64,000 nucleotides of DNA, from the NCBI GenBank assembly GCA_024138015.1, contig JAMXBB010000010.1, positions 77,063,541 to 77,127,540 on the forward strand, in the 5' to 3' direction. The notes beneath the pieces were generated by a model that worked only from the letters and a program-made list of their open reading frames with translations, searched no databases and was not told the DNA's origin. The translations under genes were made by a program, and so were the position numbers. Of this stretch, positions 47,690-59,625 are shown piece by piece (the first letter of the stretch is position 1; every line of letters starts with the position of its first letter). The stretch is from Lumnitzera littorea. Its lineage: Eukaryota > Streptophyta > Magnoliopsida > Myrtales > Combretaceae.

Positions 47690-50350
47690 TTGATAATTAT
47701 AACTATAAAACCTCGTCAAGATTAGCATGCCTTGAACAAGAGAAGTCATAATAGTTACGTCGTGTAAACTAACCTAAGATAGGAGCTATCCTCACAACTA
47801 CTATCGTAGATATAGTCTATACAAGGCATACACGACTCAATCAGCTTAAATTATTCATTCTGATACTTGTGAATAATTAAACTTATGGTATAGCTTTACA
47901 AAATATCTGTTCTATATAACATGTTGTGTCATAACACAACAGTACTTACATAAGCATCTCACATCTAGAGTTATAATTTACAATCAGAGTTTGCCAAAAA
48001 CCACAGGTTTTACAATTTATTTACAATAAGTTAGAAAACTAGTGGGTGTCCCAAGAAATTCTTAGTTAGTTTCCTCAAAAACTTAAAAGATAAGTCAAAA
48101 GCCTAGGTTCAATGAATTATTCGTTCCTTACTTTCCCAGTCAACAGCATACTAACTTAGAGGTAGTGGTATCTAAACATCCTAGTCTTTACTAGATACTT
48201 ACAAAATAATATATGAAGATGTGAGCACAACTAGCTTAGTAAGTCGGATGAAGTTAGAAGAGTACTAAACAATCACAAGTAATTATGATTAAATTTAATG
48301 CAACTAATCACTTAAGATATCTCATAATGTTATCCAGTCCATTGTGAAGTTAAAGAAATTATATCCAGTTTAACTCGAACTAAGGAGTTTCATCGCAACT
48401 CCAATTAAGTCAAACCCGAGCTTATACAATGAAGAATACTCTCATCCTATGACCACTTTCGAACTATGGTCCCTACCCATGCTGCGACCTCCTCACCTGT
48501 GATCTAGTTCAATTAAAGATAGGAAAAAGACCATTTCAGCTATCCTCATTGAAGTGAGTCAGTATTTGGCCTGACACTCATTATCGTTTCTTTTAACGGT
48601 TGTTATGCATGTCCAATTTTGTTATAGTCAAATCATTATTAGTTGTAATTAAGAGTGACAAAAAAAAAATTCACACAATACAAAAACAATGCAATCATAC
48701 AAAATAGTACGCCAAGGAGTTCAACTCCTATCATAACTGAATAGCAATCACATATATGGCATACACACAAACAATTAACTACAATCATAAACAAAAGTAC
48801 TCTCAAGTCTCTAAATACTCTAAAATAGTATCTCAACAAGTAGTAAAGTCATGATCCCAACTTACCTGTTCAAATGCTCACCGTAGAAGACTTAGGTAGC
48901 CAACAATCTGACTACTAAGAGATCCTATATATACAAAACCCAAATTTTGTTTTCGTAATAGTTACAAAAATATTAGGGTTTTATCTAAAACGATTATATA
49001 TATATATATATATAAAGTATATTATCATAATAATATATATTTTTATTATATATATCCAGTTAAGTTATTAATTATTAATAATATACATAATTATAATATT
49101 ACATATAATATATCATTTCGATCATATCGAAACGTACTTTAATTGATTAAATCGTGTTTTAATTATAATAGGGTTATCTTAATACGTAAATTGTAGTAAT
49201 ATTATAAAGATATAGGTTATATTACTTAAAATTATCCGATTTTAGTAAAAATAGTATTTTTGGGTTCGTACAAGCCTAATGACATGTATTATAAATTTTA
49301 TTTCTAGAGATAACTTTTAACAGATAATTCGAATTTTTAACACAATTATATATATCTAACTAAATATTATTGTATTATATGTATTTTTTGTTATTAAACT
49401 ATATTTTACCTACTATAACTCTATAATAAGAGTATTATCTAACCTTAATACACATATAACATATCACAATCATTAAAATATCATTAAATATATTAAAAAT
49501 ATACTTTTTTTTATCAAATTTGACCAATACATGTGTAGGTAGTTTTTATTGCATTATTTATCATATTTAGCCTACTATTAGTAAGAATATATCTCAGTTC
49601 GTAATTTAAGCTATTTTACTACGAAATTTCATAATAAATAGCTTAAGTCATCAAATATTTCCTTAAAAAATTTTATAAATTCCTAAAAATATAGGGAATT
49701 CGGTCATCACTTAGTTTCGTGTTATCGATTTATTGCCTATATACTTAGAATTATAATTTTACCTTTAAATTGTGTTTAATTACCTAAATATTATCTTTTT
49801 ACACAAAATTATTTCCCATGGATCTTAACATCACCATAATTCACCAAAAGTTAGTATAAGTCAGTTTTCATAAATTAATTTCACAAAACCTATTTATTTC
49901 ACATTTTCACCCTATTTTCTAGCTATTTTTAGGCCAAAAAATACAATAAATATTAAAAATACTCTAATAAAAAATCAGGCTATATAGAAATTATCTATAT
50001 ATCATATCTATCCTATACAAAAATTTTGAACTAGAAACAATATTATTTCATACATTTATTTTGAAAGTCAAAATTCGAATAAATAGCGACTTTCCTAACT
50101 AAGTGTATTAAATATTAAAAAATTTTCAAAAATAAAAATTTCAGATGACAACATATCTAAAATAATCTAAATTTAAATTTTTTCCAAAAAATTTTGGGTA
50201 GATTTACTACTTTTTAAAAATTATTGAAAAATAGGACAAAAGTTTAACATCGTTATTCTTGGATGCTCCAGTAACCGACGGTGGATGAGTGGTTATCGAA
50301 TCGACTAGGTGCGAGGTGGACTGCTTAGGGATAGTTGGAGTCCACAGTAG
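47690..50350 (-). mobile_element. Inverted fragment of an LTR related to the large element's LTR
   Basis: On the minus strand the part at 48,550-48,320 parallels 55,590-55,760 of the 3' LTR: GAGGAGGTCGCAGCATGGGT versus GAGGAGATCGTAGTAAGGGT, then TATAAGCTCGGGTTTG versus TATAAGCTTGGGTTTG, then TATAATTTCTTTAACTTCAC versus TATAATTTCTCTAATCTCAC. It is therefore a related LTR in the opposite orientation. It includes a TA run at about 48,994-49,014. Ends uncertain; it may extend beyond 50,350. Confidence 0.5.
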
Positions 50351-53310
50351 ATTCACTTTAGGTTCAGTTTTTATCTAAGCTTAATAATTCCTTATTTTTT
50401 CTTATTTTCTTTCTATTTTTCTCACAAATTTTTATTTGGGTGCTTTGGTGTCTAAAGTGTTAAATGTGAGGTTTTGTATCCCATCTATATAGTTTTAGGT
50501 TGGTTGATTTCCTCCTTCAATTATTTTATAATTTTCCTTGCTTTTTCCTCATTAATTCTTAAGTAAGAGGTAGCTTCTTGATAGAATTTTACTTTTAAAT
50601 CAACCCTTCTAGCTCTCTCAACATGCCACGACAATTGCCTAGATTTTTCCTCAACAATTCGGCTGCAATTGGATAAAGTTTAGTTGATTTTTAATTCAAT
50701 TAATAGTATTATATGTACCATGTTGATATTTAGTTATTCTATTAATAGATGAGTATATATGTCCTATGTATATATCACGTGTAACGTGTATTTATACTCA
50801 TATAATAATGCTTCTAACATATCTTGTATTTTTAAGATATATTTCTTAATTATTTTTATGAATTCAATGCATAATATATATAATTAAGTAATTTGGAGTT
50901 AATTTACAAGTATAATTATTATTTATACGTAGTATGCTCATAAAATATATGTATATTCATATAATAAATTATACTATATTATCTCATTTTATAACATAAT
51001 TAACTTCCGCTTAATTAATTTATCTCTAAGTTCTCATTGCATTTCAAGCTCGATTTTAGGAGTTCCAAGTAATTTGGTATTATATTAAATAATCATACTT
51101 CTAGGGGCAAAATTGGATTTTTGATCACTATTTTCAAAATCTAACTTCATTGAATCACTTCGACTAACTTTTCTATCTTAGTCGTAAGGTTTTGTCTCAA
51201 TTAGATAACTTTTTCTTGAAGGCCCTAAATCTGAGTTTAATTGTCTTAAACACAATTTTAAGAACTCATAAGAATTTGGGATGGAAAAGATAGCAAACTA
51301 CTCGAAACCAATTCGTATATTAACCCCCACCCTTTTAATATATAAGATTAACCTTAAAGAATATCCTTCCTCATCACTCATACTAGGTTAACTTAGAGCT
51401 AAGTGAACTAGTTATCATCATTCTCTTCATCTTAACCTTGCAAAATAATCCTTCATTTCCCCCATTATTTACAAACTTACTTATAGGAGCCAAACTTTGT
51501 CCAACGAATATCATGAGCAAATCTCTAAATATCTTGACAATGATGTAATCAAACAATGACCCCAAATTTAAGGACAAAACTTAATCTTGAAAATCAAAAC
51601 TACATCGGTCCATTTTGACCATCCAACTCAAGGACAATAATGTCAATATGAATAGCAAAATATCATAACCACAACTACAATGATAACATAAAATCACTTC
51701 AAATGAAATAAAACCTTCCCTCTCAGTCCTCAATAATGTGTAATAAATGTAAAAATAAGAATACTATAACAAATATGAATTTAAATTAATAAAGAAATAA
51801 ATACTCTAACAATTGAATAATAAATAACTATAACAAGACATAATAAAGAAGTTATCAAATTAGTAATCTTCATGTATACTATCATGAATATTCGATTAGG
51901 AAGGATTGGCAAATCTGTATGGTTTATGTCAAAGTGTTAAGCCCCATCAGCCTTAAGTCATGTTGAGTCCTGTTATGTCAACTTGAAGTAAGTCAAATGT
52001 GTTGAATCAAATTCAAGTTAGTTGTTGATTGTCATGATAGGATCTGAGTCGATGGAAGGTTAAGATTTGCCACTCATTCGTACTAGTATAATTGTGCTAA
52101 AATATTTAGAGTACAAGGAGCTATAGAACTAAATAAGTAACAAATAACACTCATATATATATGACACACAAGGATAAAGGATAAACTGACCAATAATAAG
52201 AATTGGAAACCAATCTAAGGAAAACATACTTCATATCTTAAAATTTACCTCAAGACTCCAACTAATACAAACAACTATATAATAGCATTGATGTAGTTAC
52301 ACTTATAGAACCTAAGATCAAAGTGCCACTTCTAAAAAATCAAACAACTGATATAATCATAAGATGATCCAAACAATCAAATCTAACATTTGAAAATGAC
52401 ATAATATATAAGTGATCAAAGGCAAAACCAATAACCTATACCTATATAAGAACCTAAGATTAAAATCATTGATTTCAAATTATTCTTAAAAATAAATATG
52501 AACATTAATCCTTATCAAAGTGGTAATATAAAAAATAGTCAAAATCTCTATAATTAGAATAGAATGAAGTTAGTCTAAACATGATAAATAGAAGTATTTA
52601 TAAGAAAGTTCTAATAATTTAGAAGTTAAGAGAACAACCCTATAAGGTATTAGATATATAAGCATAATAATGAATCTTGAGACAATAGACGATATAGTTA
52701 GAAATAGATAAAATAAAAATATTATTAGATTAAGAAATAATTAATAGTTATATCCAAAAACCATAGGTAAACTTATTTAATGATGGAAGAAGAGGAATGT
52801 AAAATAGATAATCAAAGTTTAGCCTTTAATAAGACCTAAAATTAATATATTTTGAAACTCATATGAGAACTAAGGTAACTAAGAAAGAAAGCTAATAAAA
52901 AGTGGAATCTGTTTAAACTAAAAATATAATAAGAGTTTTAATTAATTTAGACCCATTAAATCAAGGAAATTATAGGTAGTATAAGTACCCATCTAATTTA
53001 AGAAGAACTGTAGATAAAATACTTAAACCATAAAGTTATTTCGTAAGGTTGCAAAGCACCCAAAAAGTAAAATTGTTATATCAATATTAGAAGCAAGAGC
53101 CTATGAAGTTAGTTGTAGAAGCTTCTATGAAAGTAATACCAAATAGAGAAAACTTAATTCATTTGGCGTTACATTTGAAAATAGAAACATCTAATTTGGT
53201 ATAGAAGTTAAGAAAATTGAGATATAGAATAAATTGTAATTATAAGAATTTATATATCTCTTTCTAGGGAAGATTTAGAATATAGTAGTCTCGAAGATGA
53301 AACTATTTGT
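50351..53310. other. Noncoding internal DNA, not assigned
   Basis: AT-rich, with no coding-like frame. The last kilobase has a texture like 43.7-44.4 kb (TGTAGAAGCTTCTATGAAAG near 53,115), so it probably belongs to the large element's own interior. The 50.4-51.3 kb part may extend the inverted LTR. Confidence 0.4.
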
Positions 53311-53323
53311 AAGAGAGGTAGAA
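53311..53323 (+). other. Probable polypurine tract of the large element
   Basis: AAGAGAGGTAGAA directly precedes the 3' LTR. One T interrupts the purine run. Confidence 0.6.
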
Positions 53324-56296
53324 CGTGAGACCTTACAAAAAATGGTAAATAATTCGCAATCAATTGATTCAAAAACAAATCGTAAAATTTAGGGTGATTA
53401 TGTAAATTATCCAATGGAGCATGAATTTTACTAAGAAGATAGAAATATTAGTAAAAGTGATTTCATAAGTTTAGATTTAGGAATGTAAATAATTAAATAA
53501 TTAAATATTACAATATTAAGTTATACATATAGTAGCCATTATTTATCGAAAACGCGTAAAATGAGTTTTAATAATTAACGAATTACTAGAGGTAAATTAT
53601 ATGTAACTATACAAATTAATAAGAAATAAAATGAAAAGTTTAGTGATTAAGACACACTCTAGAAAATATGAATTATATCAACGATCTTAGAGTTAAGTTG
53701 ACTTTCATAACTAGGTAATAAAATTTAAAAAAGTAATTATATAGTTTCAATATTTCAAATTAAGCTCATTTATAGGCAATTTTGTTAAAAGTATTAAGCT
53801 TATCAGGTTTAATCAACGTACTATAAAGTTTTATAATTTTAGATATAGTTCATGATAAGTCTTTTAAAAATCAACTACGTAATCTTAATAATTAATATAA
53901 ATGAGTAAAATTATATATAAGATCTATATAAATAAGTCTCAAATAATTAATAGAACCAATCTATATATATTATATATTAAAGAAAAGTGTATTTAAGGTC
54001 TTATCTTGAAATGTAAGACTAATGCAAAAATAGTTCTAAATAAAACCAAATGATAATATGATTTCTCTAAAAATTATAAGGAATAGTCTTATAAAATCGA
54101 ATTTTAAAAATAAGTTAAAATACAACCAATATATAGGTTAAATGTAAAGTTTATTAGGTTAAATTTTAATTAGTTTATAATAGAAATTTTATATTAGATG
54201 TATAATAAAATATTCTACTATTTTTTAAATATATTATGGAACTTTATAAATAATAAAACATGATAAAATCTCCCTCGAAATATCATGTAAAATTAGACTA
54301 AAAAAAATAAACATATGCATATCACCGCCTTACTTTATAGGAGAGACATAAAAGAAAAGAAAAAGAGAGATGAGAATTAAGAAGAGAGAGAGAGTGGGAA
54401 GAGAGGAGAAAAGGAAAGAGAGAAAGAAAAGAATCAAAGAAAGGAATAGAGAGAGAGAGAGAAGAGAGGAGAAAAGAAAGAGAGAAAAAGAGAAAAAAGG
54501 AAAGAGATAAAGAAACAAACAAAGAAGAAGAAGAGAAAGAAACAGATACGAGAGGGTTTAATTTTTCTTTTCTGGTATCCAATATTTTCGAGTAATGTTA
54601 TTTCTAAAGTTATAAATGTTATTTTATAATTGACCTATAAATTTTGATTTAGTGTATAATTAGATATCTTAATATATTATTTGGTGATGAAAAGTGACAT
54701 TTGTAGTGTTAGGATATTAGATATGGGTTTTAAGTATAGATTATGTAATAATGTATAACATGTATATATATAGGAAATTAAATAAGTAGGAAATATTAGG
54801 TTGAATTGATAATATTATAATATTTAAAAAATCATATAAATCTGATATGAAATATATATTTAAGTAATTAGGTGAAAAATGTAAGTTATTCTCATATCGA
54901 AATTTGATAGTTTAATTAATAGTATAATGTACCATACCAACCAAAATTTTGGTTATGAGTTAGATAGGAAATTTAAGATACCTAAATATAATTAGATAAA
55001 TTTCATATATTGGTTCAAAAGGAGTTTATAGAGTTTACGTATGAAAATTGAATTAAAAACTAATTTAAGATTGGGTTAGTAATAAGTAATATAAAATGAG
55101 GATATTTGGGTAAAAATTTATAATGTAAAGCTTATGTATAAGAATCTAAATTCTAAAATGATATTTATAATATAAGAGTAAGTAGCAACGATCCAACTCT
55201 ACATCAAACTTGAGTACGCTGATCAAGGACTTCAAGTAAGTTTGGGATTAATACGTCACTATATTTCGGAGTACTGTTTCGGAGTACTAGGAGGCTTAAG
55301 TTTACACGTGTTTGTGCCCATAGGTAGTTTGATTATGCATATGCCGATATGTGCATGTTCTTAACCGTACAATGTACTATTGGCTTGCTATATCGGTTTG
55401 CAATTGTTATGTATTATGTGATAAGGATTGATCACCTTAACTAAACTTAATAATATATGACTTATAAAATTGACCAGACAATCATTCCAACCCATTAAGG
55501 GAAGCATTTAGGGTTATTGACCTCTTCAAAAGGGATAGCGCTGGATAGCATAATTAGTCCATTCTTCATCCTTAGTTAAACTAATTGATAAGAGAGGAGA
55601 TCGTAGTAAGGGTGAAGTCAATAGTCTAAAGGTAGTCGTAGGAGGAGTAGTGTCTCTATTATATAAGCTTGGGTTTGGTTATGAGTTGTTGATATATGTG
55701 CTAAACTCCTCAACTAGGATTAGAGTGAGTATAATTTCTCTAATCTCACAATAGACCAAATAACACCATGTAATGGCATTCGTTTGTTGCATTACATCAA
55801 AATAACTTATTGATAACCCTATCTGTACTTGATGTGTAGTTTTAAGTCTCCATCTCAACTTGCTAAGCGATCGGTTGCTTATATCCTTATAGGTGTTGTT
55901 GTAGGTGCTAACTAGAAAGCGGCTATATAACTATCCTAAAACTAGCAATTGTTGAATCTTAGAGAGTGAGGAAATAAGATTAATGATTAGTTACATTTTT
56001 AAGACTTTAAATCCTGATTTTTGTATCTTATATTATTAGCGTATGTATTCCTTAAGTAAGGTTAGGTATTAAATCATATAACATTACATGGAATATCGAA
56101 ATCTATATATATATGTTTTTTTCATACTTTCTTAAGTAAATAATATGTTTAATTTGTGAACTGATTACTTCAAAGCAAGTTAGTTATAGACGCTTTGTGT
56201 AAATCAAGTTTAAGATAGCAATTATAAGGTTAGCTTCTATCCTAAGATAGTTTGCATAGCAAAACTGTTATGACTTTACCACTTTGAGGTGTAACA
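53324..56296 (+). repeat. 3' LTR of the large element
   Basis: 2,973 bp, CGTGAGACC (TG decayed to CG) to GTGTAACA. It aligns along its length with the split 5' LTR, with frequent differences, mainly transitions. Contains the purine tract 54,340-54,556. Confidence 0.9.
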
Positions 56297-56301
56297 CCGA
56301 A
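56297..56301 (+). repeat. Right target-site duplication (CCGAA) of the large element
   Basis: It partners CCAAA at 31,007-31,011. Confidence 0.8.
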
Positions 56302-57250
56302 CAATTGCTTAGCATGGAGGATGTCAAATATAGATCTTAAGTATGTGACATGAGAAATAATGTCAGTACTGTACACCAAAATATCATCAAAGTAGACAAC
56401 AACACATTTACTAATCAAAGGTCTCAAAATATGATTCATACGTCGCATAAAGATGCTTAGCGCATTTGTAGGACCAAACAGCCTCATCAACCACTCAAAT
56501 AAACCGTCCTTCGTTTTGATAGTAGTATTCCACTCATCTCCCGATTTCATTTGGATCTGGTGCTAGATACTCTTTAGATCAACCTTTGAAAATATTTACA
56601 TACCATGCAACTCATCAAGCATATCATCTAATTGGGGAATCAGATATTGATACTTAACAATGATCTTGTTGATAGCTCAGCTATCAATGCCCATTCTCTA
56701 TAAGCCATCCTTCTTCAACACTAGGACAACCGGTACGGTACAAAGGCTCATGCTTTCTCGGACATATCTACATTCGATCAACTTGTCAACTTGTTTCTTC
56801 AACTTAAATGCCTACTTGGGATTAAGCCTATAGGCAAGTCGATTAAGTAAGGCAGCTCCAGGCTAGAGGTCAATACAATGCTCTATACCTATGACAGGGG
56901 GTAAACCTCTCAGTACAATACTCCAGGCTAGAGGTCAATACAATGCTCTATACCTATGACAGGGGGTAAACCTCTCAGTAACTTGGTAGGAAACAAGTTG
57001 TTATATTCTTGGGGTGATATCTATACCACCATAAGTAATGCTCCAACTTCTTTTAACTCTGGTAGTCTTTTGACCAATAAGGGTACACGATCTTCCTTCT
57101 TAGCATCATTGGAAAATTAAGCTTAGAAAATCACTAAAGACTTCCTTTACAAGGAATTGGAAACCTTGACTTAAGATTCATGAACTTCTTTTGGGCTCAT
57201 AGGAGTCAATACAACCATTTTCCCATCTTTTTGGAACATATAAGTGTTCC
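56302..57250 (-). pseudogene. Reverse transcriptase, upstream half, of the minus-strand gypsy
   Basis: The minus strand reads LNPKQAFKLKKQVDKLIECR, YVRESMSL, then MKSGDEWNTTIKTKDGLFEW, PTNALSIFMRRMNHILRPLI and the intact catalytic block VVVYFDDILVYS, ending DILHAKQLFG at the break. The next residues, NLKKCVFC, are found at about 31,000, so the gene was split between Gly and Asn of this block. Stops occur upstream of the 102-codon open part. The wording is typical of CRM/Reina chromoviruses. Confidence 0.9.
56856..56981. repeat. Perfect 65-bp tandem duplication in the gypsy RT region
   Basis: The unit starting CTCCAGGCTAGAGGTCAATA at 56,856 is repeated from 56,921 with no mismatch over about 60 bp. 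It disrupts the RT reading frame. Confidence 0.95.
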
Positions 57251-57680
57251 TATATCCATCGTAGAGCACTTTCAAATCAAATAACCAAGGTTAGCCAAGT
57301 AAAATGTGTGAAGTACACATAGTTAAGACATCACACAACACCTCATCTCCATATCTATTGCCAATGGTAATCGGCACTCTAACTTGTTTAGTAATAGGTA
57401 ATTCACCCTTCTCATTTAGTTAGTGAATCTTATACGATCTAGGATGAGGACAAATTAGCAACTTTAGAGCCTTCACCATGCCTTACACTATCACATTAGT
57501 ACAACTCCCTCCATCAATAATTATAGCACATAGGTTACCATTCACTCGACTGTTTGTGTGAAAGAGGTTTTCTCTTTGCTTATCCTCTCTAGTAAATTGG
57601 TACTAAGAATCCTTCAGGCAACTAAATTGATGTATTGTTCCCCTTGTTAGGGTCAGTTAAGGGCTTCAAAGTCTTCTAAG
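57251..57680 (-). pseudogene. Aspartic protease of the minus-strand gypsy
   Basis: Near 57,545-57,480 it reads LCAIIIDGGSCTNVIV, the protease active-site block (IDGGSCTN) usual in CRM/Reina-type elements. The catalytic Asp is present. Stops and frame changes surround it. Confidence 0.8.
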
Positions 57681-58521
57681 AGTCCATCTACATATTGCTT
57701 GGCTTCCTCCTCCTCCTTATTTTCACTAGCACTTTGTACTTTAAACTAAGGTTTGTCTCCCCTGATGGTCATGACGCGTCAATTAGGACATTGACTAGTC
57801 ACGTATCTAAAATCCAAGCACTTGAAACACTTTATCTCTCTAGTCTTCTTACCAAAGCTCTGACCTTGATTCCTTTTGACCGCAGGGTCCTTGGCTTTGG
57901 TCTTCCTTCGGCCATCTTTGGGTCTACTCAATATTTAACCTCAACGGTCAACCTTAGAACTGTGTTGAGCTAGGTCATATCCAAGTCGGCCCAACATACT
58001 AGTTCTGCTCAGCAAGCTAGGCTAGCTACTCAGTACTTGGCTGAATTGATTTCACCTCTACCTTTCAACCCTTTGTGCTACTCTAATGGTTTCATCTAAA
58101 TTTCCACGTCTTTGCACCTCCACTATATTACCAATCTTGGGTCTTATTCTAGAAATGAACCTAGTTACTATTCGTGGTTCTAGCTCATTAACATTACAGT
58201 AGATCAACGACTAGAAGTCCTTAACATACTTGTATACTGATCGACTAACTTGTCGTTCTAAAATAAACCTACTCCACAAAACTCTCTTCATCTCATTCTA
58301 ATTTCGAATTTCACGTCGAGCTCGCTGACGTACATTCTACAATCTCTTCCACTACATTGCTACATAACAAAAAAAATTCTAAAGTAGCTACTCGAATACG
58401 CATCGAGTCTTCACCATCATAGAATTTAAATATCTTTTCAATCTTCTCCTCCTTGTCTAAGTAGTCATCAATATTACTAGACCCATTAAAGTTTGAAATC
58501 TACACTTTAAGATGTTTGGCT
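57681..58521 (-). pseudogene. gag of the minus-strand gypsy, N-terminus missing
   Basis: From 58,521 downward: FNGSSNIDDYLDKEEKIEKI, FKFYDGEDSMRIRVATLE, then ARRDVKFEIRM and later VDQYTSM-type capsid sequence. A zinc knuckle, CFKCLDFRYVTSQCPN, at about 57,775-57,835 has Tyr at the His position. The frame stops making sense exactly where a Tat-type LTR begins (58,522), so that insertion probably removed or displaced the gag start. Confidence 0.82.
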
Positions 58522-59208
58522 TATAGATACCCTATTTTTGCTCCTCTTTATTTTTTTAAAAATTTTTCGAATAGGGTAAAGGGTCTTAAAAAAAAATACA
58601 AAAAATTAAGAAAATACAAAAAAAATAATTTTTTTAAAATGGAAAATTTAAGAAAATTACAAAAAAAAAAGAATTCAAAACATCTATTTTGTTTTATTTA
58701 TCTATTTATTTATTTATTAGTTAGTTGTATATATATATATAAGAAAAAAAAGGTAAGTGGATCATACTAGGTTTACATAAAACTTGGTCCGTTTTTTTTT
58801 TTCTTAACCAAGTAAGGCCTAAGGCCCTGTATGTAGTAGGCAAGGAGGGGGGCATACCATTTTTTCAATCGCACATGTGGGGGCGCATGGCATGTAGCCC
58901 GCATATAACCTATGCCCCTAGTTTGTTCTTCCCTACAATTTTTTTTTTCCAGACTTGTAGCATATTTCTCCTTCGTGCGCTCAATTTGGAGTCATTTTTT
59001 ACTCTATTTACTATACGATTTCATGGTGAAATCATGTAGTATATTTGGTATACTTCAAATCGATACCCAAATTTCATCAAAGTTCAGTCAAAATTCAACA
59101 TTAAATTGGCTCCAAAAATGAAAAAAAAAAAAACTAAAAATCCTACATCCCTATTCATGGTCGATTCTCCATTAATGAGCTTTCTAAGCTCGTTTAAGCT
59201 TCGATTAG

Positions 59209-59217
59209 TATAAATAG
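59209..59217 (+). promoter_or_regulatory. TATA box of the Tat LTR
   Basis: TATAAATAG, a full plant TATA consensus, lies about 690 bp into the LTR. Transcription would start near 59,240-59,250, so the hairpin and hexamer repeat downstream would be in the RNA (R/U5). Confidence 0.65.
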
Positions 59218-59331
59218 GAGTTAGGAAATACACAAGGACACAACAAAAGCTTAAAAATACTCTAGGTGAGCAAAATTGGAGCTTTCTCTCTCTAGTATGA
59301 TTCCTCTCTCTCTCTACGATAGCATTTTCTA

Positions 59332-59356
59332 TAGTGGTTTTCGATGAAAACCACTA
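59332..59356 (+). other. Perfect 11-bp hairpin in the Tat LTR
   Basis: TAGTGGTTTTC (59,332-59,342) and GAAAACCACTA (59,346-59,356) are exact reverse complements around a GAT loop, directly followed by ACCACT repeats. Confidence 0.85.
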
Positions 59357-59401
59357 CCACTACCACTACCACTACCACTACCACTACCACTACCACTACC
59401 A
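59350..59401 (+). repeat. ACCACT hexamer microsatellite
   Basis: About 8.5 uninterrupted copies, overlapping the right arm of the hairpin. Confidence 0.95.
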
Positions 59402-59459
59402 TCAAACTCCTCACACCCGGAAACCTTAGATTCAATACTCTAATACGACTTTCCAAGTT

Positions 59460-59625
59460 AATCTGAGCCGACTCGAGTCGACTGGAGCTGATCGAGGCTG
59501 ACTAGAGTCAACTGAAGCCAACTTGAGTCGACCCAAGTCAACTGAGCTAACCTTGAGCCAACTTAAGCCAATCGAGCTTACCTAAGTCAACTCGAGCTAA
59601 CCCAAGCCGGATCAAGTTAACTAGG
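59460..59625 (+). repeat. Degenerate short tandem repeat of GAGTCGACT type
   Basis: Variants of (g)AGTC(g/a)ACT and GAGC(c/t)AAC recur about every 10-12 bp: CTCGAGTCGACTGGAGCTGA, then CTAGAGTCAACTGAAGCC and so on. This is an old tandem array. Confidence 0.7.

Larger units (their letters stand above)
31012..56296 (+). mobile_element. Large LTR retrotransposon without recognisable genes (LARD-like), interrupted
   Basis: The boundaries are TGTGAGACC at 31,012 and GTGTAACA at 56,296, flanked by CCAAA/CCGAA. The 5' LTR is 31,012-33,459 plus 43,182-43,640, split by a copia element. The 3' LTR is 53,324-56,296. The tRNA-Met-type primer site lies just after the 5' LTR, and a purine-rich stretch lies just before the 3' LTR, so the orientation is plus. 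The internal region (43,641-53,323) has no gag or pol readable even across stops. Part of it is occupied by LTR fragments of other elements. This matches the definition of a large retrotransposon derivative mobilised in trans, or an autonomous element whose genes were lost. It inserted into the RT gene of the minus-strand gypsy. Confidence 0.85.

Noticed and set aside
54322..54582. Ser/Leu/Phe-rich open frames on the minus strand
   Set aside because: They are the translation of the GA/CT tract in the 3' LTR; low complexity, not a gene.
59350..59625. Possible CRISPR-like array
   Set aside because: Repeats are hexamers or 10-12 bp units without unique spacers, in plant LTR DNA. They are simple tandem repeats.
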